From AC-32 sp963772975 (GTDB lineage: Bacteria; Actinomycetota; Thermoleophilia; Gaiellales; Gaiellaceae), in contig CAVYZH010000011.1 of assembly GCA_963772975.1 (NCBI GenBank), forward strand, positions 124,001 to 188,000: a stretch of DNA of 64,000 nt, read 5' to 3'. Below the pieces are notes generated by a model, which was not told the DNA's origin, did not search any database, and was given only the letters and a program-made list of their open reading frames with translations. This document shows positions 46,697-54,981 of the stretch, one piece after another (the first letter of the stretch is position 1; the number at the start of each line of letters is the position of its first letter). The position numbers and the translations under genes were made by a program.

Positions 46697-47544
46697 GCGG
46701 CCTCGCCGAGCTCGTCCCGACGCTGCCGGATCCCGTCCGCGCGGTGCTCCGCAACGCGGTTTGGACCTACGGCCGCGCCACCTCGGCCGCGCGGCCGCTA
46801 CCGGACTTCCTGATCCTCGGCGCGCAGAAGGCCGGCACGACGGCGCTCTACTCGTACCTGCGCCGCCACCCGTCGATCACCGGGCCTTCGTGGAAGGAGG
46901 TCAGCTACTTCGACCGGCACTACGCCCGCGGCGAGGCCTGGTACCGAGGGAACTTCCCGAACAAGGCCCGCACGCGCGGAAAACTCGTGGGCGAGGCGAG
47001 CCCGAGCTACCTCTTCCACCCGCTCGGCCCGCAGCGGGTGCGGGAGCTGGTGCCGGATGCGCTGCTCGTCGCGCTCGTCCGCAACCCGGTCGACCGTGCG
47101 CTCTCGCATTACCACCACGAGGTCGCGCTCGGCCGCGAGCCGCGTTCCTTCGAGGACGCGCTGGGCGCCGAGGACGAGCGGCTGCGCGGCGAGGTGGAGC
47201 GGCTGCTCGCCGACCCGCGCTACTTCAGCCGCGAGTGGTGGAGCCACACCTACCAGGCCCGCGGGCGCTATGCCGAGCAGCTCGAGCGCTGGCTGGCGGT
47301 TTTCCCGCGCGAGCAGCTGCTGATCGTGCCGAGCGACGATCTCGCCGCCGAGCCGGCGGAGACGCACGCGCGGGTGCTCGACTTCCTCGGGGCGCCGCAG
47401 CAGCGTCTCGAGGCGTACCCGCGCGTCTACGAGCGCGAGTACGAGCCGATGAAGCCGGAGACGCGCGTCCGGCTCGCCGCCGAGTTCGAGCAGCCGAACC
47501 GGCGGCTCTACGAGCTGCTCGGCCGCGAGCTCGGCTGGAGCTGA
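46693..47544 (+). CDS. Sulfotransferase domain protein
   Basis: The 283-aa protein has the PAPS 5'-phosphosulfate loop FLILGAQKAGTTALYSYL and the 3'-phosphate motif LVRNPVDRALSHYHHE. This is the arrangement of heparan-type sulfotransferases. It likely sulfates a glycan or lipid. The TTG start at 46693 overlaps the stop of the amidotransferase gene (TTGA), so the two are translationally coupled although their families are not usually linked. The last 37 bp overlap the MFS gene. Confidence 0.9.
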   Translation: MSGLAELVPTLPDPVRAVLRNAVWTYGRATSAARPLPDFLILGAQKAGTTALYSYLRRHPSITGPSWKEVSYFDRHYARGEAWYRGNFPNKARTRGKLVGEASPSYLFHPLGPQRVRELVPDALLVALVRNPVDRALSHYHHEVALGREPRSFEDALGAEDERLRGEVERLLADPRYFSREWWSHTYQARGRYAEQLERWLAVFPREQLLIVPSDDLAAEPAETHARVLDFLGAPQQRLEAYPRVYEREYEPMKPETRVRLAAEFEQPNRRLYELLGRELGWS

Positions 47545-48665
47545 CGCGGCGAGAACCGCTCGGTCGCAGCGAGGCTGACGAGGCAGACCGCCGCGAGCAG
47601 GAGGTAGGGGAGAGCGTCGCCCGCGAGCTCGGCCAGCCACCCGCCGAACGCCGGGCCGACCACGTTCCCGGCCGCCCACGCACCGTTCATCGCGCCGAAG
47701 GCGAGCGCCGCCGAGATTCCCGCACGCTCGGCTGCGTCGGTCAGCAGCGTCATCCCCGGGGTGTAGAAGCCGCCGTACGCGACCCCGGCCACGACGACGA
47801 GCGCGGCGACGATCGGAGCCGACCTCGCCACGACGAAGGCGAGCGAGACCGCGGCCGAGCCGATGAGCGCGACCCGCACCGGCAGCATGTAGCCGCGACG
47901 GTCGGTGAAACGCCCGAGCAGCGGGTTGAGCACGACCTCGAAGCTCGCGGTCACCAGGAAGACGGCGCCGATCGCCACGCCGCCCCAGCCGTCGGCGTGC
48001 AGCCGCAGCGGGACGAGCACGGCCAGCACGCCGAACAGCAGCGCGGGCAGAACCAGCAGCCACATCCCTCCGAGCAGGCGACGGTCGGCGCGGCGGAAGA
48101 GCTCGTGGATCGGCTGCGGCTGGGCGGGCACGCCCGGTGTGAGCGCGACCCAGCCCGCGAGCGCGACGCCGATCAGGCCGACGCCGAGGAACGTCCACCG
48201 CACGCCGGCCACGGTGGCGATCGCGCCGATCACCGGGCCGAGCAGCGCGCCGAAGACCGCCGCGCCCATCGTCGTGCCGATCAGCTCACCGCGCCGCTCC
48301 CGTGGCGCTGCCGCCACGAGCCATGCAAGCGCCCCCGCCCATGAGAGCGCGCTGCCGACGCCCTGCAGCAGCCGCGCTGCGCCGAGCAGCCAGGCACTGT
48401 CGGCGAACCCGAAAGCGACGCTCGCGGCCGCGGTCAGCGAGACGCCCGCGAGGGCGGCCACGCGCGGGCCGTACCGCGCCGCCGCCAGGCCGCTCGGCAA
48501 CGACGCCGCCAGCACTCCCGCCGCGTAGCTGGCGGACAGCACGCCGGCCGCGCCCTTGGAAAGGCCGTAGGTGCTGACGAAGTGCGGCAGCAGCGGCGCA
48601 AGCGCCGCGAAGAAGGCGATGTCGAGCGCCACGATCGAGCTCAGGAGGACGACGAGGCGGCGCAT
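47508..48665 (-). CDS. Major facilitator superfamily transporter
   Basis: The 385-aa protein has about 12 membrane segments and MFS features, including RYGPRVAALAGVSL between helices 2 and 3 and RFTDRRGYMLPVR in the second half. These are drug:proton antiporter-like. The ATG at 48665 lies 6 nt after TACCGT on the minus strand, a leaderless start. The substrate cannot be told. Confidence 0.9.
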   Translation of the reverse strand: MRRLVVLLSSIVALDIAFFAALAPLLPHFVSTYGLSKGAAGVLSASYAAGVLAASLPSGLAAARYGPRVAALAGVSLTAAASVAFGFADSAWLLGAARLLQGVGSALSWAGALAWLVAAAPRERRGELIGTTMGAAVFGALLGPVIGAIATVAGVRWTFLGVGLIGVALAGWVALTPGVPAQPQPIHELFRRADRRLLGGMWLLVLPALLFGVLAVLVPLRLHADGWGGVAIGAVFLVTASFEVVLNPLLGRFTDRRGYMLPVRVALIGSAAVSLAFVVARSAPIVAALVVVAGVAYGGFYTPGMTLLTDAAERAGISAALAFGAMNGAWAAGNVVGPAFGGWLAELAGDALPYLLLAAVCLVSLAATERFSPRQLQPSSRPSSS

Positions 48666-48865
48666 TCCGCGACGGTAGCAAGCGGGTTCGCGCCGCACCT
48701 GGTGCCGAACGGCACGAGGTTTCACTAACCGTTTGCAGGTTTGGGCGTCGAACGCTGACGGAACAAGGTCGCATCGACCAGGCCACTGAGCGTCTGCTCC
48801 CGCCCGCCCGCGGACGCGCTCGGTAGAGCCGACAAGCGTCGGACTCCAGAGGAGGGGTCATTCCG

Positions 48866-49435
48866 TTGAAACCAAAACGTCTGCTCCTGCCCATGCTTGC
48901 TGCGCTGCTGATCGGCGCGGCCGCGGTTGCCACGCTGGCGGCGGCGTCGGGCGTGCCGCTCACGCCGGGCCCCAAGCTCTCGAGCCACCCCCAGTCGCAG
49001 AGCGCCAAGCCACGGCGTCACGTCAACCCGGCGCTGGTGCGGCGGCTGCGCAGCACGGCCTGGCACTGGCAGACGGTGATCGGCGTGCGCCACACACACT
49101 CCGTCGCGCCGCTGCACTCGCCGCGCGCGCTCAGCTACTGGCGCCGCCAGGTGCGGCACGTGAGCTGGCTCGCGGCGCACCCGCCGCACAAGCGCGGCTG
49201 GCTTTGCATCCACCGCTTCGAGGGCCGCTGGAGCGACTCCGGCGACCCGTACTGGGGCGGCCTGCAGATGGACCGCGGCTTCATGCACACCTACGCGCCG
49301 CGCTTCCTCCTGCGCAAAGGGTTGGCGGACCGCTGGACGGCGCTCGAGCAGATGTGGGTCGCCGAGCGCGCCCACCGCAGCGGCCGCGGCTACGGCGCGT
49401 GGCCGAACACCGCGCGATCCTGCGGCCTGCTCTAA
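48866..49435 (+). CDS. Secreted transglycosylase-like (Rpf-type) protein
   Basis: The 189-aa protein has an N-terminal signal or anchor (RLLLPMLAALLIGAAAVATLA), a basic linker and a C-terminal Rpf/lysozyme-like domain. Its WLCIHRFEGRWSDSGDPYWGG carries the expected catalytic glutamate, and YGAWPNTARSCGL closes it. Such proteins cleave peptidoglycan and can act in resuscitation. The TTG at 48866 has a strong GAGGAGGGG site. Confidence 0.87.
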   Translation: MKPKRLLLPMLAALLIGAAAVATLAAASGVPLTPGPKLSSHPQSQSAKPRRHVNPALVRRLRSTAWHWQTVIGVRHTHSVAPLHSPRALSYWRRQVRHVSWLAAHPPHKRGWLCIHRFEGRWSDSGDPYWGGLQMDRGFMHTYAPRFLLRKGLADRWTALEQMWVAERAHRSGRGYGAWPNTARSCGLL

Positions 49436-49475
49436 GCTCGTTTTCGACCCGCCCCGAAGCGGGAAGGGGATCGGT

Positions 49476-50519
49476 ATGAGCGAACACACGAGCCTGCTCG
49501 AGACGCTGCTCGCCAGGAGCGAGGAAGACGACTGCGTCAACCTCTCCCAGCTCAACGAGCTGGTCGCCGCGGAGGAGCTCGACGACGACGAGATCGGCCG
49601 CCTGTACGAGCAGCTCGAGGAGCGCGGGATCGAGGTCAGCGACGACTGCGGCCGCGAGCAGCACGAGAGCACCTACGTGAACGGCGACCTCGCCGTCGCG
49701 ACCACCGACGCGCTGCAGCTCTTCCTCAACGAAGCCGGGCGCTGGCCGCTGCTGACCAAGGAGGAAGAGATCGCGCTCGCCAAACGGATCGAGCGCGGCG
49801 ACGCCGAGGCCAAGGAGCGGATGATCAACTCGAACCTGCGCCTGGTGGTCTCGATCGCGAAGCGCTACCAGGGCAACGGGCTCTCGCTGCTCGACCTGAT
49901 CCAGGAGGGGATCATCGGGCTGATCCGCGCGGTCGAGAAGTTCGACTGGCGCCGCGGCTTCAAGTTCTCGACGTACGCGACCTGGTGGATCCGCCAGGCC
50001 GTCCAGCGCGGGGTGGCGAACAAGTCGCGCACGATCCGGATCCCCGTGCACATCGCCGACCGCGAGCAGAAGATCGCTCGCGCGGAGCGGACGCTGGCGC
50101 CGAAGCTCGGCCGGCAGCCGACCGACGAGGAGATCGCCGAGCAGGCGAAGTTGCCGCTGAAGCAGCTCCGCGAGGTGCGGGAGGCCGCGCGCGCGATCAC
50201 GAGCCTCGACCGGCCGCTGGGCTCGGAGAGCGACGCCTCTCTCGGCGACCTGTTCGCCTCCGACCAGGCGCAGCCCGAGGAGGAGCTGACGGTTAGCCTC
50301 GAGCAGGACGTGCTGCGGCGCGCCGTCTCCCAGCTTCCCGACCGGGAGCAGGAGGTGCTGAAGCGGCGCTACGGCCTGAACGGCGACCAGGACCCGGCGT
50401 CGCTCGAGGCGATCGGGCGCGAGCTCGGCATCACGCGCGAGCGCGTGCGGCAGATCGAGGCCAGCGCGCTCGAGCAGCTCGCGGTCAACCGCGAGATCGA
50501 AGCGCTGAAAGTCGCTTAG
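49476..50519 (+). CDS. RNA polymerase sigma-70 factor, RpoD/SigB-like
   Basis: The 347-aa sigma factor has region 1.2 (DALQLFLNEAGRWPLLTKEE), region 2 (NLRLVVSIAKRYQGNGLSLL, FDWRRGFKFSTYATWWIRQA), region 3 and region 4 (DREQEVLKRRYGL, TRERVRQIEASALEQL). It is intact and could recognise the TAnnnT -10 hexamers seen here. The length suggests a primary-like group 1/2 sigma rather than an ECF type. The region before 1.2 is short and acidic. Confidence 0.92.
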   Translation: MSEHTSLLETLLARSEEDDCVNLSQLNELVAAEELDDDEIGRLYEQLEERGIEVSDDCGREQHESTYVNGDLAVATTDALQLFLNEAGRWPLLTKEEEIALAKRIERGDAEAKERMINSNLRLVVSIAKRYQGNGLSLLDLIQEGIIGLIRAVEKFDWRRGFKFSTYATWWIRQAVQRGVANKSRTIRIPVHIADREQKIARAERTLAPKLGRQPTDEEIAEQAKLPLKQLREVREAARAITSLDRPLGSESDASLGDLFASDQAQPEEELTVSLEQDVLRRAVSQLPDREQEVLKRRYGLNGDQDPASLEAIGRELGITRERVRQIEASALEQLAVNREIEALKVA

Positions 50520-50528
50520 CCTCGCATC

Positions 50529-50813
50529 GTGACGACCGCGGTCGAGGTCGAGGCTCCGCGCGAGGTCGAGCACTTCGAGCACGACCGGCCGTGGATCGTG
50601 ATCGTCTGGAACGACCCGATCAACCTGATGTCCTACGTGACGCTCGTGTTCCAGAAGCTGTTCGGCTACAGCAAGGCCAAGGCCACCAAGCTGATGCTCC
50701 AGGTGCACAACGAGGGCAAGGCCGTCGTCTCGACCGGCACGCGCGAGAAGGCGGAGTACGACGTCGCGCGCCTGCACGCGCACGGGCTCTGGGCGACCAT
50801 GCGGCAGGACTGA
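50529..50813 (+). CDS. clpS: ATP-dependent Clp protease adaptor ClpS
   Basis: ClpS delivers N-degron substrates to ClpAP or ClpCP. The 94-aa protein has PWIVIVWNDPINLMSYVTLV and KATKLMLQVHNEGKAVVSTG, which are the substrate pocket and ClpA/C-binding parts. The GTG at 50529 lies 9 bp after the sigma gene. DUF2017 follows, as is common in actinobacteria. Confidence 0.95.
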   Translation: MTTAVEVEAPREVEHFEHDRPWIVIVWNDPINLMSYVTLVFQKLFGYSKAKATKLMLQVHNEGKAVVSTGTREKAEYDVARLHAHGLWATMRQD

Positions 50814-50815
50814 AC

Positions 50816-51268
50816 ATGTTCGAGCGCGGCGACGGGGGAGGGGTTGAGCTACGGCTCTCGCGCGACGAGCGCTCGCTGCTCGCCGGGCTGGCCGCAGAGC
50901 TGCGCGCGCTACTGGACGGCGCGCCGGGTGACCCGTCGCTGCGGCGGCTGTTTCCGCCGGCCTACGACGACGATGACGACGAGCGCGCCTACCGCGACCT
51001 GATGGGCGGCGAGCTGCTCGACGGGCGGCGCGCGGCGCTCGAGCTCATCGCCGACACCGTCGACCGCGACCGGCTCACCGCAGAGGAGGCCGACACCTGG
51101 CTGCGCGCGCTGAACGACCTGCGGCTGGTGCTCGGCACACGCCTCGACGTGCAGGAGGACACGTTCGCGACGGAGCCGGATCTGAGCGACCCGCGCGGGC
51201 ACGCGCTGGCGGTCTACGCGTACCTCTCGTGGATCCAGGAGCAGCTGATCGAGGCGCTGTCGAGCTAG
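50816..51268 (+). CDS. DUF2017 family protein
   Basis: The 150-aa protein matches DUF2017, usually found right after clpS in actinobacteria. It is acidic (YDDDDDERAYRD) and helical, with LTAEEADTWLRALNDLRLVLGTRLDV as the conserved core. The function is unknown but is presumably linked to Clp proteolysis. The ATG lies 2 bp after the clpS stop. Its stop overlaps that of the YjbQ gene (CTAG). Confidence 0.9.
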   Translation: MFERGDGGGVELRLSRDERSLLAGLAAELRALLDGAPGDPSLRRLFPPAYDDDDDERAYRDLMGGELLDGRRAALELIADTVDRDRLTAEEADTWLRALNDLRLVLGTRLDVQEDTFATEPDLSDPRGHALAVYAYLSWIQEQLIEALSS

Positions 51269-51717
51269 GTACCGACTACTTGGACGATCCAGCGGCGGTC
51301 ACGTTCGCGGTCCAGTTCCAGGAAGAGGACGCGCTGCCAGGTGCCGAGGCAGAGCTCGCCGTCGCGCACCGGGATCGACTCGCCGGCCGTCCCGAGCAGC
51401 ATCGCCATGCAGTGCGAGTGGCCGTTGCCGAAGTCCATGTCCTCGGGACAGATGTTCTCGGTGCGGCGGTCCCAGTCGTCGTGCGCGTAGTAGGTCTCGC
51501 TCGGCACGAGCCGCTTGAGCATGTTCGCGAAGTCCTCCAGGAAGCCGTCCTCGAACTCGTTCACCCGCACGCAGCACGTCGTGTGCGGCGAGTAGACACA
51601 GGCAATCCCGTCCACGACGCCGCTCTCGCGGACGGCGTCCACCACCTCCTCGGTGATGTCGCGGACAGCGAGCCCGCCGGTGGTTCGAAGCTGCCGTTCG
51701 TGCTGGAAGACCTTCAC
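51265..51717 (-). CDS. YjbQ/UPF0047 family protein
   Basis: The 150-aa protein matches the YjbQ family, with YSPHTTCCVRVNEFEDGFLED, HDDWDRRTENICPEDMDFGNGHSHC and GTWQRVLFLELDRERDRRW. Some members have low thiamine phosphate synthase activity, but the true role is unknown. The GTG at 51717 has AGGAGGG upstream. In-frame codons beyond it to 51966 are not homologous and cover a noncoding region. Confidence 0.9.
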   Translation of the reverse strand: MKVFQHERQLRTTGGLAVRDITEEVVDAVRESGVVDGIACVYSPHTTCCVRVNEFEDGFLEDFANMLKRLVPSETYYAHDDWDRRTENICPEDMDFGNGHSHCMAMLLGTAGESIPVRDGELCLGTWQRVLFLELDRERDRRWIVQVVGT

Positions 51718-51807
51718 CGTTCGCCACCCTCCTTCGTGGACGGCCCTGGAGTGCGGAACACGCCGCCTATTGTGAGGGTTCAGCGCGGAAACGTCGAGTG
51801 GAACCGG

Positions 51808-51867
51808 CGTTAGGCTAGACGAGCCGGGCCCGTAGCTGAACACGGAGGAACCCCTGGTTCCCCCGTG
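51808..51867 (+). repeat. Degenerate copy of the tRNA promoter and 5' end, followed by a hairpin
   Basis: 51808-51837 repeats 52008-52037 with 2 mismatches in 30 bp. It covers a TAGGCT-like -10 box and the first 12 nt of the tRNA (GGGCCCGTAGCT). After that the copy diverges into a 12-bp hairpin, CACGGAGGAACC/GGTTCCCCCGTG with one mismatch, at 51841-51867. The offset is exactly 200 bp. The tRNA body is not present. Confidence 0.65.
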
Positions 51868-51957
51868 AGCCCCCTCCTTGCGAGCGGACGCGCCACGCGA
51901 CCGTCTCAGGAGCCGCCTATTGCTGGTCTGATCCTGGAGTGCCGACGTGAGCCTCCC

Positions 51958-51974
51958 GCCGGGCAAAGCCCGGC
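51958..51974. other. Short perfect hairpin upstream of the tRNA
   Basis: GCCGGGC, AAA, GCCCGGC form a 7-bp stem. It lies between the degenerate tRNA copy and the real tRNA. The 308-bp gene-free stretch 51718-52025 holds only this, the degenerate copy and a tRNA promoter. Confidence 0.4.
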
Positions 51975-52025
51975 TCCGGCGGCGACTCGTAGTGGATCCA
52001 GTGGGGGCGTTACGCTAGGCGAGCC

Positions 52026-52099
52026 GGGCCCGTAGCTCAGCTGGTCAGAGCAGCGGACTCATAATCCGTTGGTCCCTGGTTCGAATCCAGGCGGGCCCA
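52026..52099 (+). tRNA. tRNA with anticodon CAT, probably tRNA-Ile2 (lysidine-modified)
   Basis: All arms fold. The acceptor GGGCCCG pairs with CGGGCCC plus discriminator A. The anticodon stem GCGGA/TCCGT encloses CTCATAA, and the T-arm is CCTGG-TTCGAAT-CCAGG. CCA is not encoded. CAT can be Met or Ile2. The C4 and C5 pairs with G are the acceptor features known to be used by TilS on Ile2, while elongator Met usually lacks them, so Ile2 is favoured. Its promoter is probably TACGCT at 52011-52016. Confidence 0.9.
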
Positions 52100-52369
52100 T
52101 CGACAACGTCCCTCCAAGGCGAGCACTTCTGCTCGTAGCGCGCGCGGGACCGCGGAGGCCGTGCGACCCGAATGCGACCAGCGGCCTCGCAAGCCGAGGG
52201 AACGTCCAGCGGCAACTTCACTGGAGTGTCGCGAATGCGCCAATTCCGACGGTAGTTGACCGCACCGCGATCGGGGCGCGCACCGATGGAACGATCGACC
52301 CCAGCTGCGACGGTTCAGTGAAAGGCGAGACCACGTGGTCTGGCCCCACTACTCGGAGAGGAGGCAATC

Positions 52370-52549
52370 ATGTGGTGGGCAATCGGAATCGGTGGCTTCT
52401 TCCTGTATCTGCTCGTGGCGTTCACGATCGGGTTGATGACGCTCAGGAACGGACACGGCTGGATGTTCTTCTTCGGGATCTTCTTCCCGATCCTCTGGAT
52501 CTTCGGCGCTTTCATGCCGCCGCCGGACACAACGGCACCGGCACACTAG
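52370..52549 (+). CDS. Small two-helix membrane protein, 59 aa
   Basis: A very good ribosome site (GGAGAGGAGG) precedes the ATG at 52370. The peptide begins MWWAIGIGGFFLYLLVAF, has a second helix GWMFFFGIFFPILWIFGAF, and ends in a polar tail. It has two membrane segments with a short RNGHG loop. A strong hairpin lies 12 bp after its stop, which supports an independent gene. The family is not recognised. Confidence 0.7.
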   Translation: MWWAIGIGGFFLYLLVAFTIGLMTLRNGHGWMFFFGIFFPILWIFGAFMPPPDTTAPAH

Positions 52550-52561
52550 GAACTGATTGAT

Positions 52562-52587
52562 GGCGCCCGGCCTCGTTGCCGGGCGCC
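52562..52587 (+). terminator. Hairpin after the 59-aa gene
   Basis: GGCGCCCGGC and GCCGGGCGCC form a perfect 10-bp stem over CTCGTT. There is no T-run. It lies just before the YihY-like gene at 52611. Confidence 0.6.
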
Positions 52588-52610
52588 GGGAGCGAGGAGA
52601 CCACAAGCGC

Positions 52611-53507
52611 ATGGCCAAGGTCGAGACGGCAACCCGTGGCACGCGGGTCAAGAAGGTGCAGGATTGGCTCACCGGCCGAACCGACACACGTCTGGGTCGG
52701 CTCGCGCTGCAGTGGTTCCGCGCGTACTTCGCAGCGAGCCGCAACTCGGGTTGCGCGGCGGCCATCTACTCGTCGCTGTCGGTCTTGCCGGCCGCGCTTG
52801 TAGCCGTCGCCTACTTCCACTCGTCGGGCAGCGACACGAACGCCTTCGCCGAGCGCCTGACCACCCACCTGAAGCTGACCGGGGCCACCGCCAGCCTCGT
52901 CCAGGACACCTTCGGCAGCGCTTCGGCAAACGCGACCGCGGCGACGATCACGGTCGTCATCACCTTCCTCCTCTGGGGCATCGGCATCGGCCAGATCTAC
53001 CAGGCCGTCTACGCCCGCGCCTGGCGGATCGAGGTCGGCTCGGCGGCCGACCAGGGGCTGTTCGCCATCTTCTTCTTCGTCCTCACCGGCGCGATCGCGC
53101 TCGTAGTCGTCTCCGCCGCGGAGCTCCGCAATACCGGCTGGTTCGTCGTCCTGCCCATCTGGATCCTCGGCTCGACGGTCTTCTGGCTCTGGGTGCCGCG
53201 CTTCCTCCTGCACCGAAAGATCGGGCTGCGCGCCCTGCTCCCCGGCGCGTTGCTCGCCACCCTTGTCCTCGGCGGCCTGACCGCGACGGCGCCGTTCTTC
53301 GTCGCCGCTCCGTTGAACGCGAACGGGAAGGCGTTCGGCTCCTTCGGGGTCGCCCTCACGATGATCGGCTACGTCTTCATCACGATCACGCTGTCGCTGG
53401 TCTGCGCGGTCTTCTCGCCGGTCTGGGCCAGCTGGCGCCAGAGCGAACGGCAGCGCCGCGAGCCCACCGCCGCCACCGAGAAGAGCGTCCTCGCCTCCCG
53501 AGCCTGA
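52611..53507 (+). CDS. YihY/BrkB-like membrane protein
   Basis: The 298-aa protein has five or six hydrophobic segments and the general YihY layout. Its amphipathic start (LQWFRAYFAASRNSGCAAAIYSSLSVLPA) and FGVALTMIGYVFITI resemble other members. It is only distantly similar to the YihY protein at 24784. The C-terminus is charged. The ATG at 52611 has GAGGAGA upstream. Confidence 0.75.
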   Translation: MAKVETATRGTRVKKVQDWLTGRTDTRLGRLALQWFRAYFAASRNSGCAAAIYSSLSVLPAALVAVAYFHSSGSDTNAFAERLTTHLKLTGATASLVQDTFGSASANATAATITVVITFLLWGIGIGQIYQAVYARAWRIEVGSAADQGLFAIFFFVLTGAIALVVVSAAELRNTGWFVVLPIWILGSTVFWLWVPRFLLHRKIGLRALLPGALLATLVLGGLTATAPFFVAAPLNANGKAFGSFGVALTMIGYVFITITLSLVCAVFSPVWASWRQSERQRREPTAATEKSVLASRA

Positions 53508-53540
53508 GACGCTCGCAGCTCTCGTTTCAGACGAGCAGCG

Positions 53541-54254
53541 TCAGGGCTTGTAGTTGCTGTAAGCCCCTCCGACGCGGTCATACGTGTTCCCGAGCTCATC
53601 CTGGGTGATCAGGGCCTTCCCGTCATCCGGAGTGAGCACGAGGTCGCGTTCGAGCACCACGGTGCGGAACGTCCAGCCCTCCTCGGGCGTCAGGCGGCTG
53701 CCGAGGTCCGTCAGGCTTTCGTAAGTCTGGTTCGGATCCACGATGAGGCTGGCCGACTTCATGCACCAGGAGTCTCCCTTCGGGTCGTCGAGCAGGAAGA
53801 CGGGCGAGCCCGCGTCGAAGCCGAACTGTGTGTCGCGTTTGACGCTGATCGTCTTGTAGGCGGTGCTTTCGTGCTTGCGCATTTCCTTTGGCACGTCGAG
53901 CCACGTCACCCAGCGCGCCTTCAGACCGTTGAAGTCGCGCTCCTCCCCGACCAATACCTCAACCCAGTCGAGGGCCCAGAGGCGCGGGCCGTTCTTGAAG
54001 GCGCCGTAGAGATCGTATTCCTCCTTCAGCGATTCGACATCGACCTGGTCCAGCAGCGCCTGCGGGGAGCTATCCCCGGTTCCGTCGGGGTCGTTCAGGC
54101 CGATCGTGTTGTAGACGCCGGCGTTGATGTCCGCGATGATTGCGTGGCCGCCGATCAGGAAGATCTCAGTGTACCGTTGGCCGCGGACCTTCTCGAAGCG
54201 CATGAGTTGTGCGCCCGCGTCATCGTGCGGCAGCTTGGCGGTTAGTAGCTTCAT
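53541..54254 (-). CDS. Hypothetical protein, 237 aa
   Basis: I do not recognise it. It is soluble, acidic and beta-rich, without signal peptide or membrane segment (MKLLTAKLPHDDAGAQLMRF at the start; DWVEVLVGEERDFNGLKARW in the middle). The aromatic, charge-rich composition differs somewhat from its neighbours. The ATG at 54254 has GGAGAGAAGAG upstream. It stands alone, with 205 bp to the next gene on the same strand. Confidence 0.65.
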   Translation of the reverse strand: MKLLTAKLPHDDAGAQLMRFEKVRGQRYTEIFLIGGHAIIADINAGVYNTIGLNDPDGTGDSSPQALLDQVDVESLKEEYDLYGAFKNGPRLWALDWVEVLVGEERDFNGLKARWVTWLDVPKEMRKHESTAYKTISVKRDTQFGFDAGSPVFLLDDPKGDSWCMKSASLIVDPNQTYESLTDLGSRLTPEEGWTFRTVVLERDLVLTPDDGKALITQDELGNTYDRVGGAYSNYKP

Positions 54255-54459
54255 CACTCGCTCTTCTCTCCTGTTGACTTGATCCGATAGATCTCACCGG
54301 CGCGAGCCGGTAGCCGACCAGGACGTGGAGGAAGTGTCCTCAGGCCAGTTGAGCCGGAGGATGAGGCTCCAACTTGCCAGCGGGGGTCGGGAGCCAGTCT
54401 CGTGTTTACCGCCTTGTGTGCGACCAGTCCGGAGGGCTCCGAGCGGAGGCCGGGAGCTG

Positions 54460-54795
54460 TTACGAACCTTGCGTCGCTTCGGCCTCCTCGAGCTCGGCGA
54501 TGTCGATCGCGAGGTCGAGCGCCCGCACGAGCTTGGTTGCCGCCGAGGCGATGCGCGCCGTGCCGACGATCGGGGCAAGCGCGACGAGCACGCCCTGAAC
54601 GTCCTCGGCGTCGACGCCGACGTCCCCGGCGGTTCCGATGTTCAGGAGGTAGGAGGCGGGCGGGGCATCGACTGCCACGAGGCCCGCAATCCGCACGAGC
54701 ATGAGCGTCTTCGGATCGAGGTTCGAGGCCTCGATCGAGTCCTCGGTCATCTTCGCGAGCAGCTCGAGCACCGGGCTCTCACTTGTCCTCTCCAT
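54460..54795 (-). CDS. Carboxymuconolactone decarboxylase-like protein without CxxC
   Basis: The 111-aa helical protein matches the CMD/AhpD fold, with LDPKTLMLVRIAGLVAVDAP and GVLVALAPIVGTARIASAATK. The CxxC or CxxxH pair of active AhpD proteins is missing, so a peroxidase role is unlikely. The ATG has GAAGGGAG upstream. A PAS-LuxR relic lies 186 bp upstream on the same strand. Confidence 0.78.
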   Translation of the reverse strand: MERTSESPVLELLAKMTEDSIEASNLDPKTLMLVRIAGLVAVDAPPASYLLNIGTAGDVGVDAEDVQGVLVALAPIVGTARIASAATKLVRALDLAIDIAELEEAEATQGS

Positions 54796-54981
54796 CGTGA
54801 CTCCCTTCGGTTGTTGCGAGTGTCAGAGTCGGCAGCGTCACGAGCCGCGTCGAGCGGCTTGCCACGCCCTCTGCGCTGTCGAAATGAAGTCTTTTGCGAT
54901 CGACCCTTCCGCGCATCGTCCGATCCGGGTGATCGGCCGGCGCGAGAGTGATTGTGACGTGGTGCCGCTAGATGGCGGCTA

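Noticed and set aside
46431..48344. Plus-strand ORF of 637 aa across the sulfotransferase and MFS genes
   Set aside because: It is an Arg/Ala-rich out-of-frame shadow; the sulfotransferase and MFS motifs are in other frames.
51808..52099. The 30-bp repeat at the tRNA as an integration attachment site
   Set aside because: Attachment sites usually copy the tRNA 3' end, whereas this copies the promoter and 5' end. No integrase is nearby and only 200 bp lie between the copies.
52037..52243. Minus-strand ORF ending in LDSNQGPTDYESAALTS
   Set aside because: This is the antisense translation of the tRNA, a well-known spurious protein in databases.
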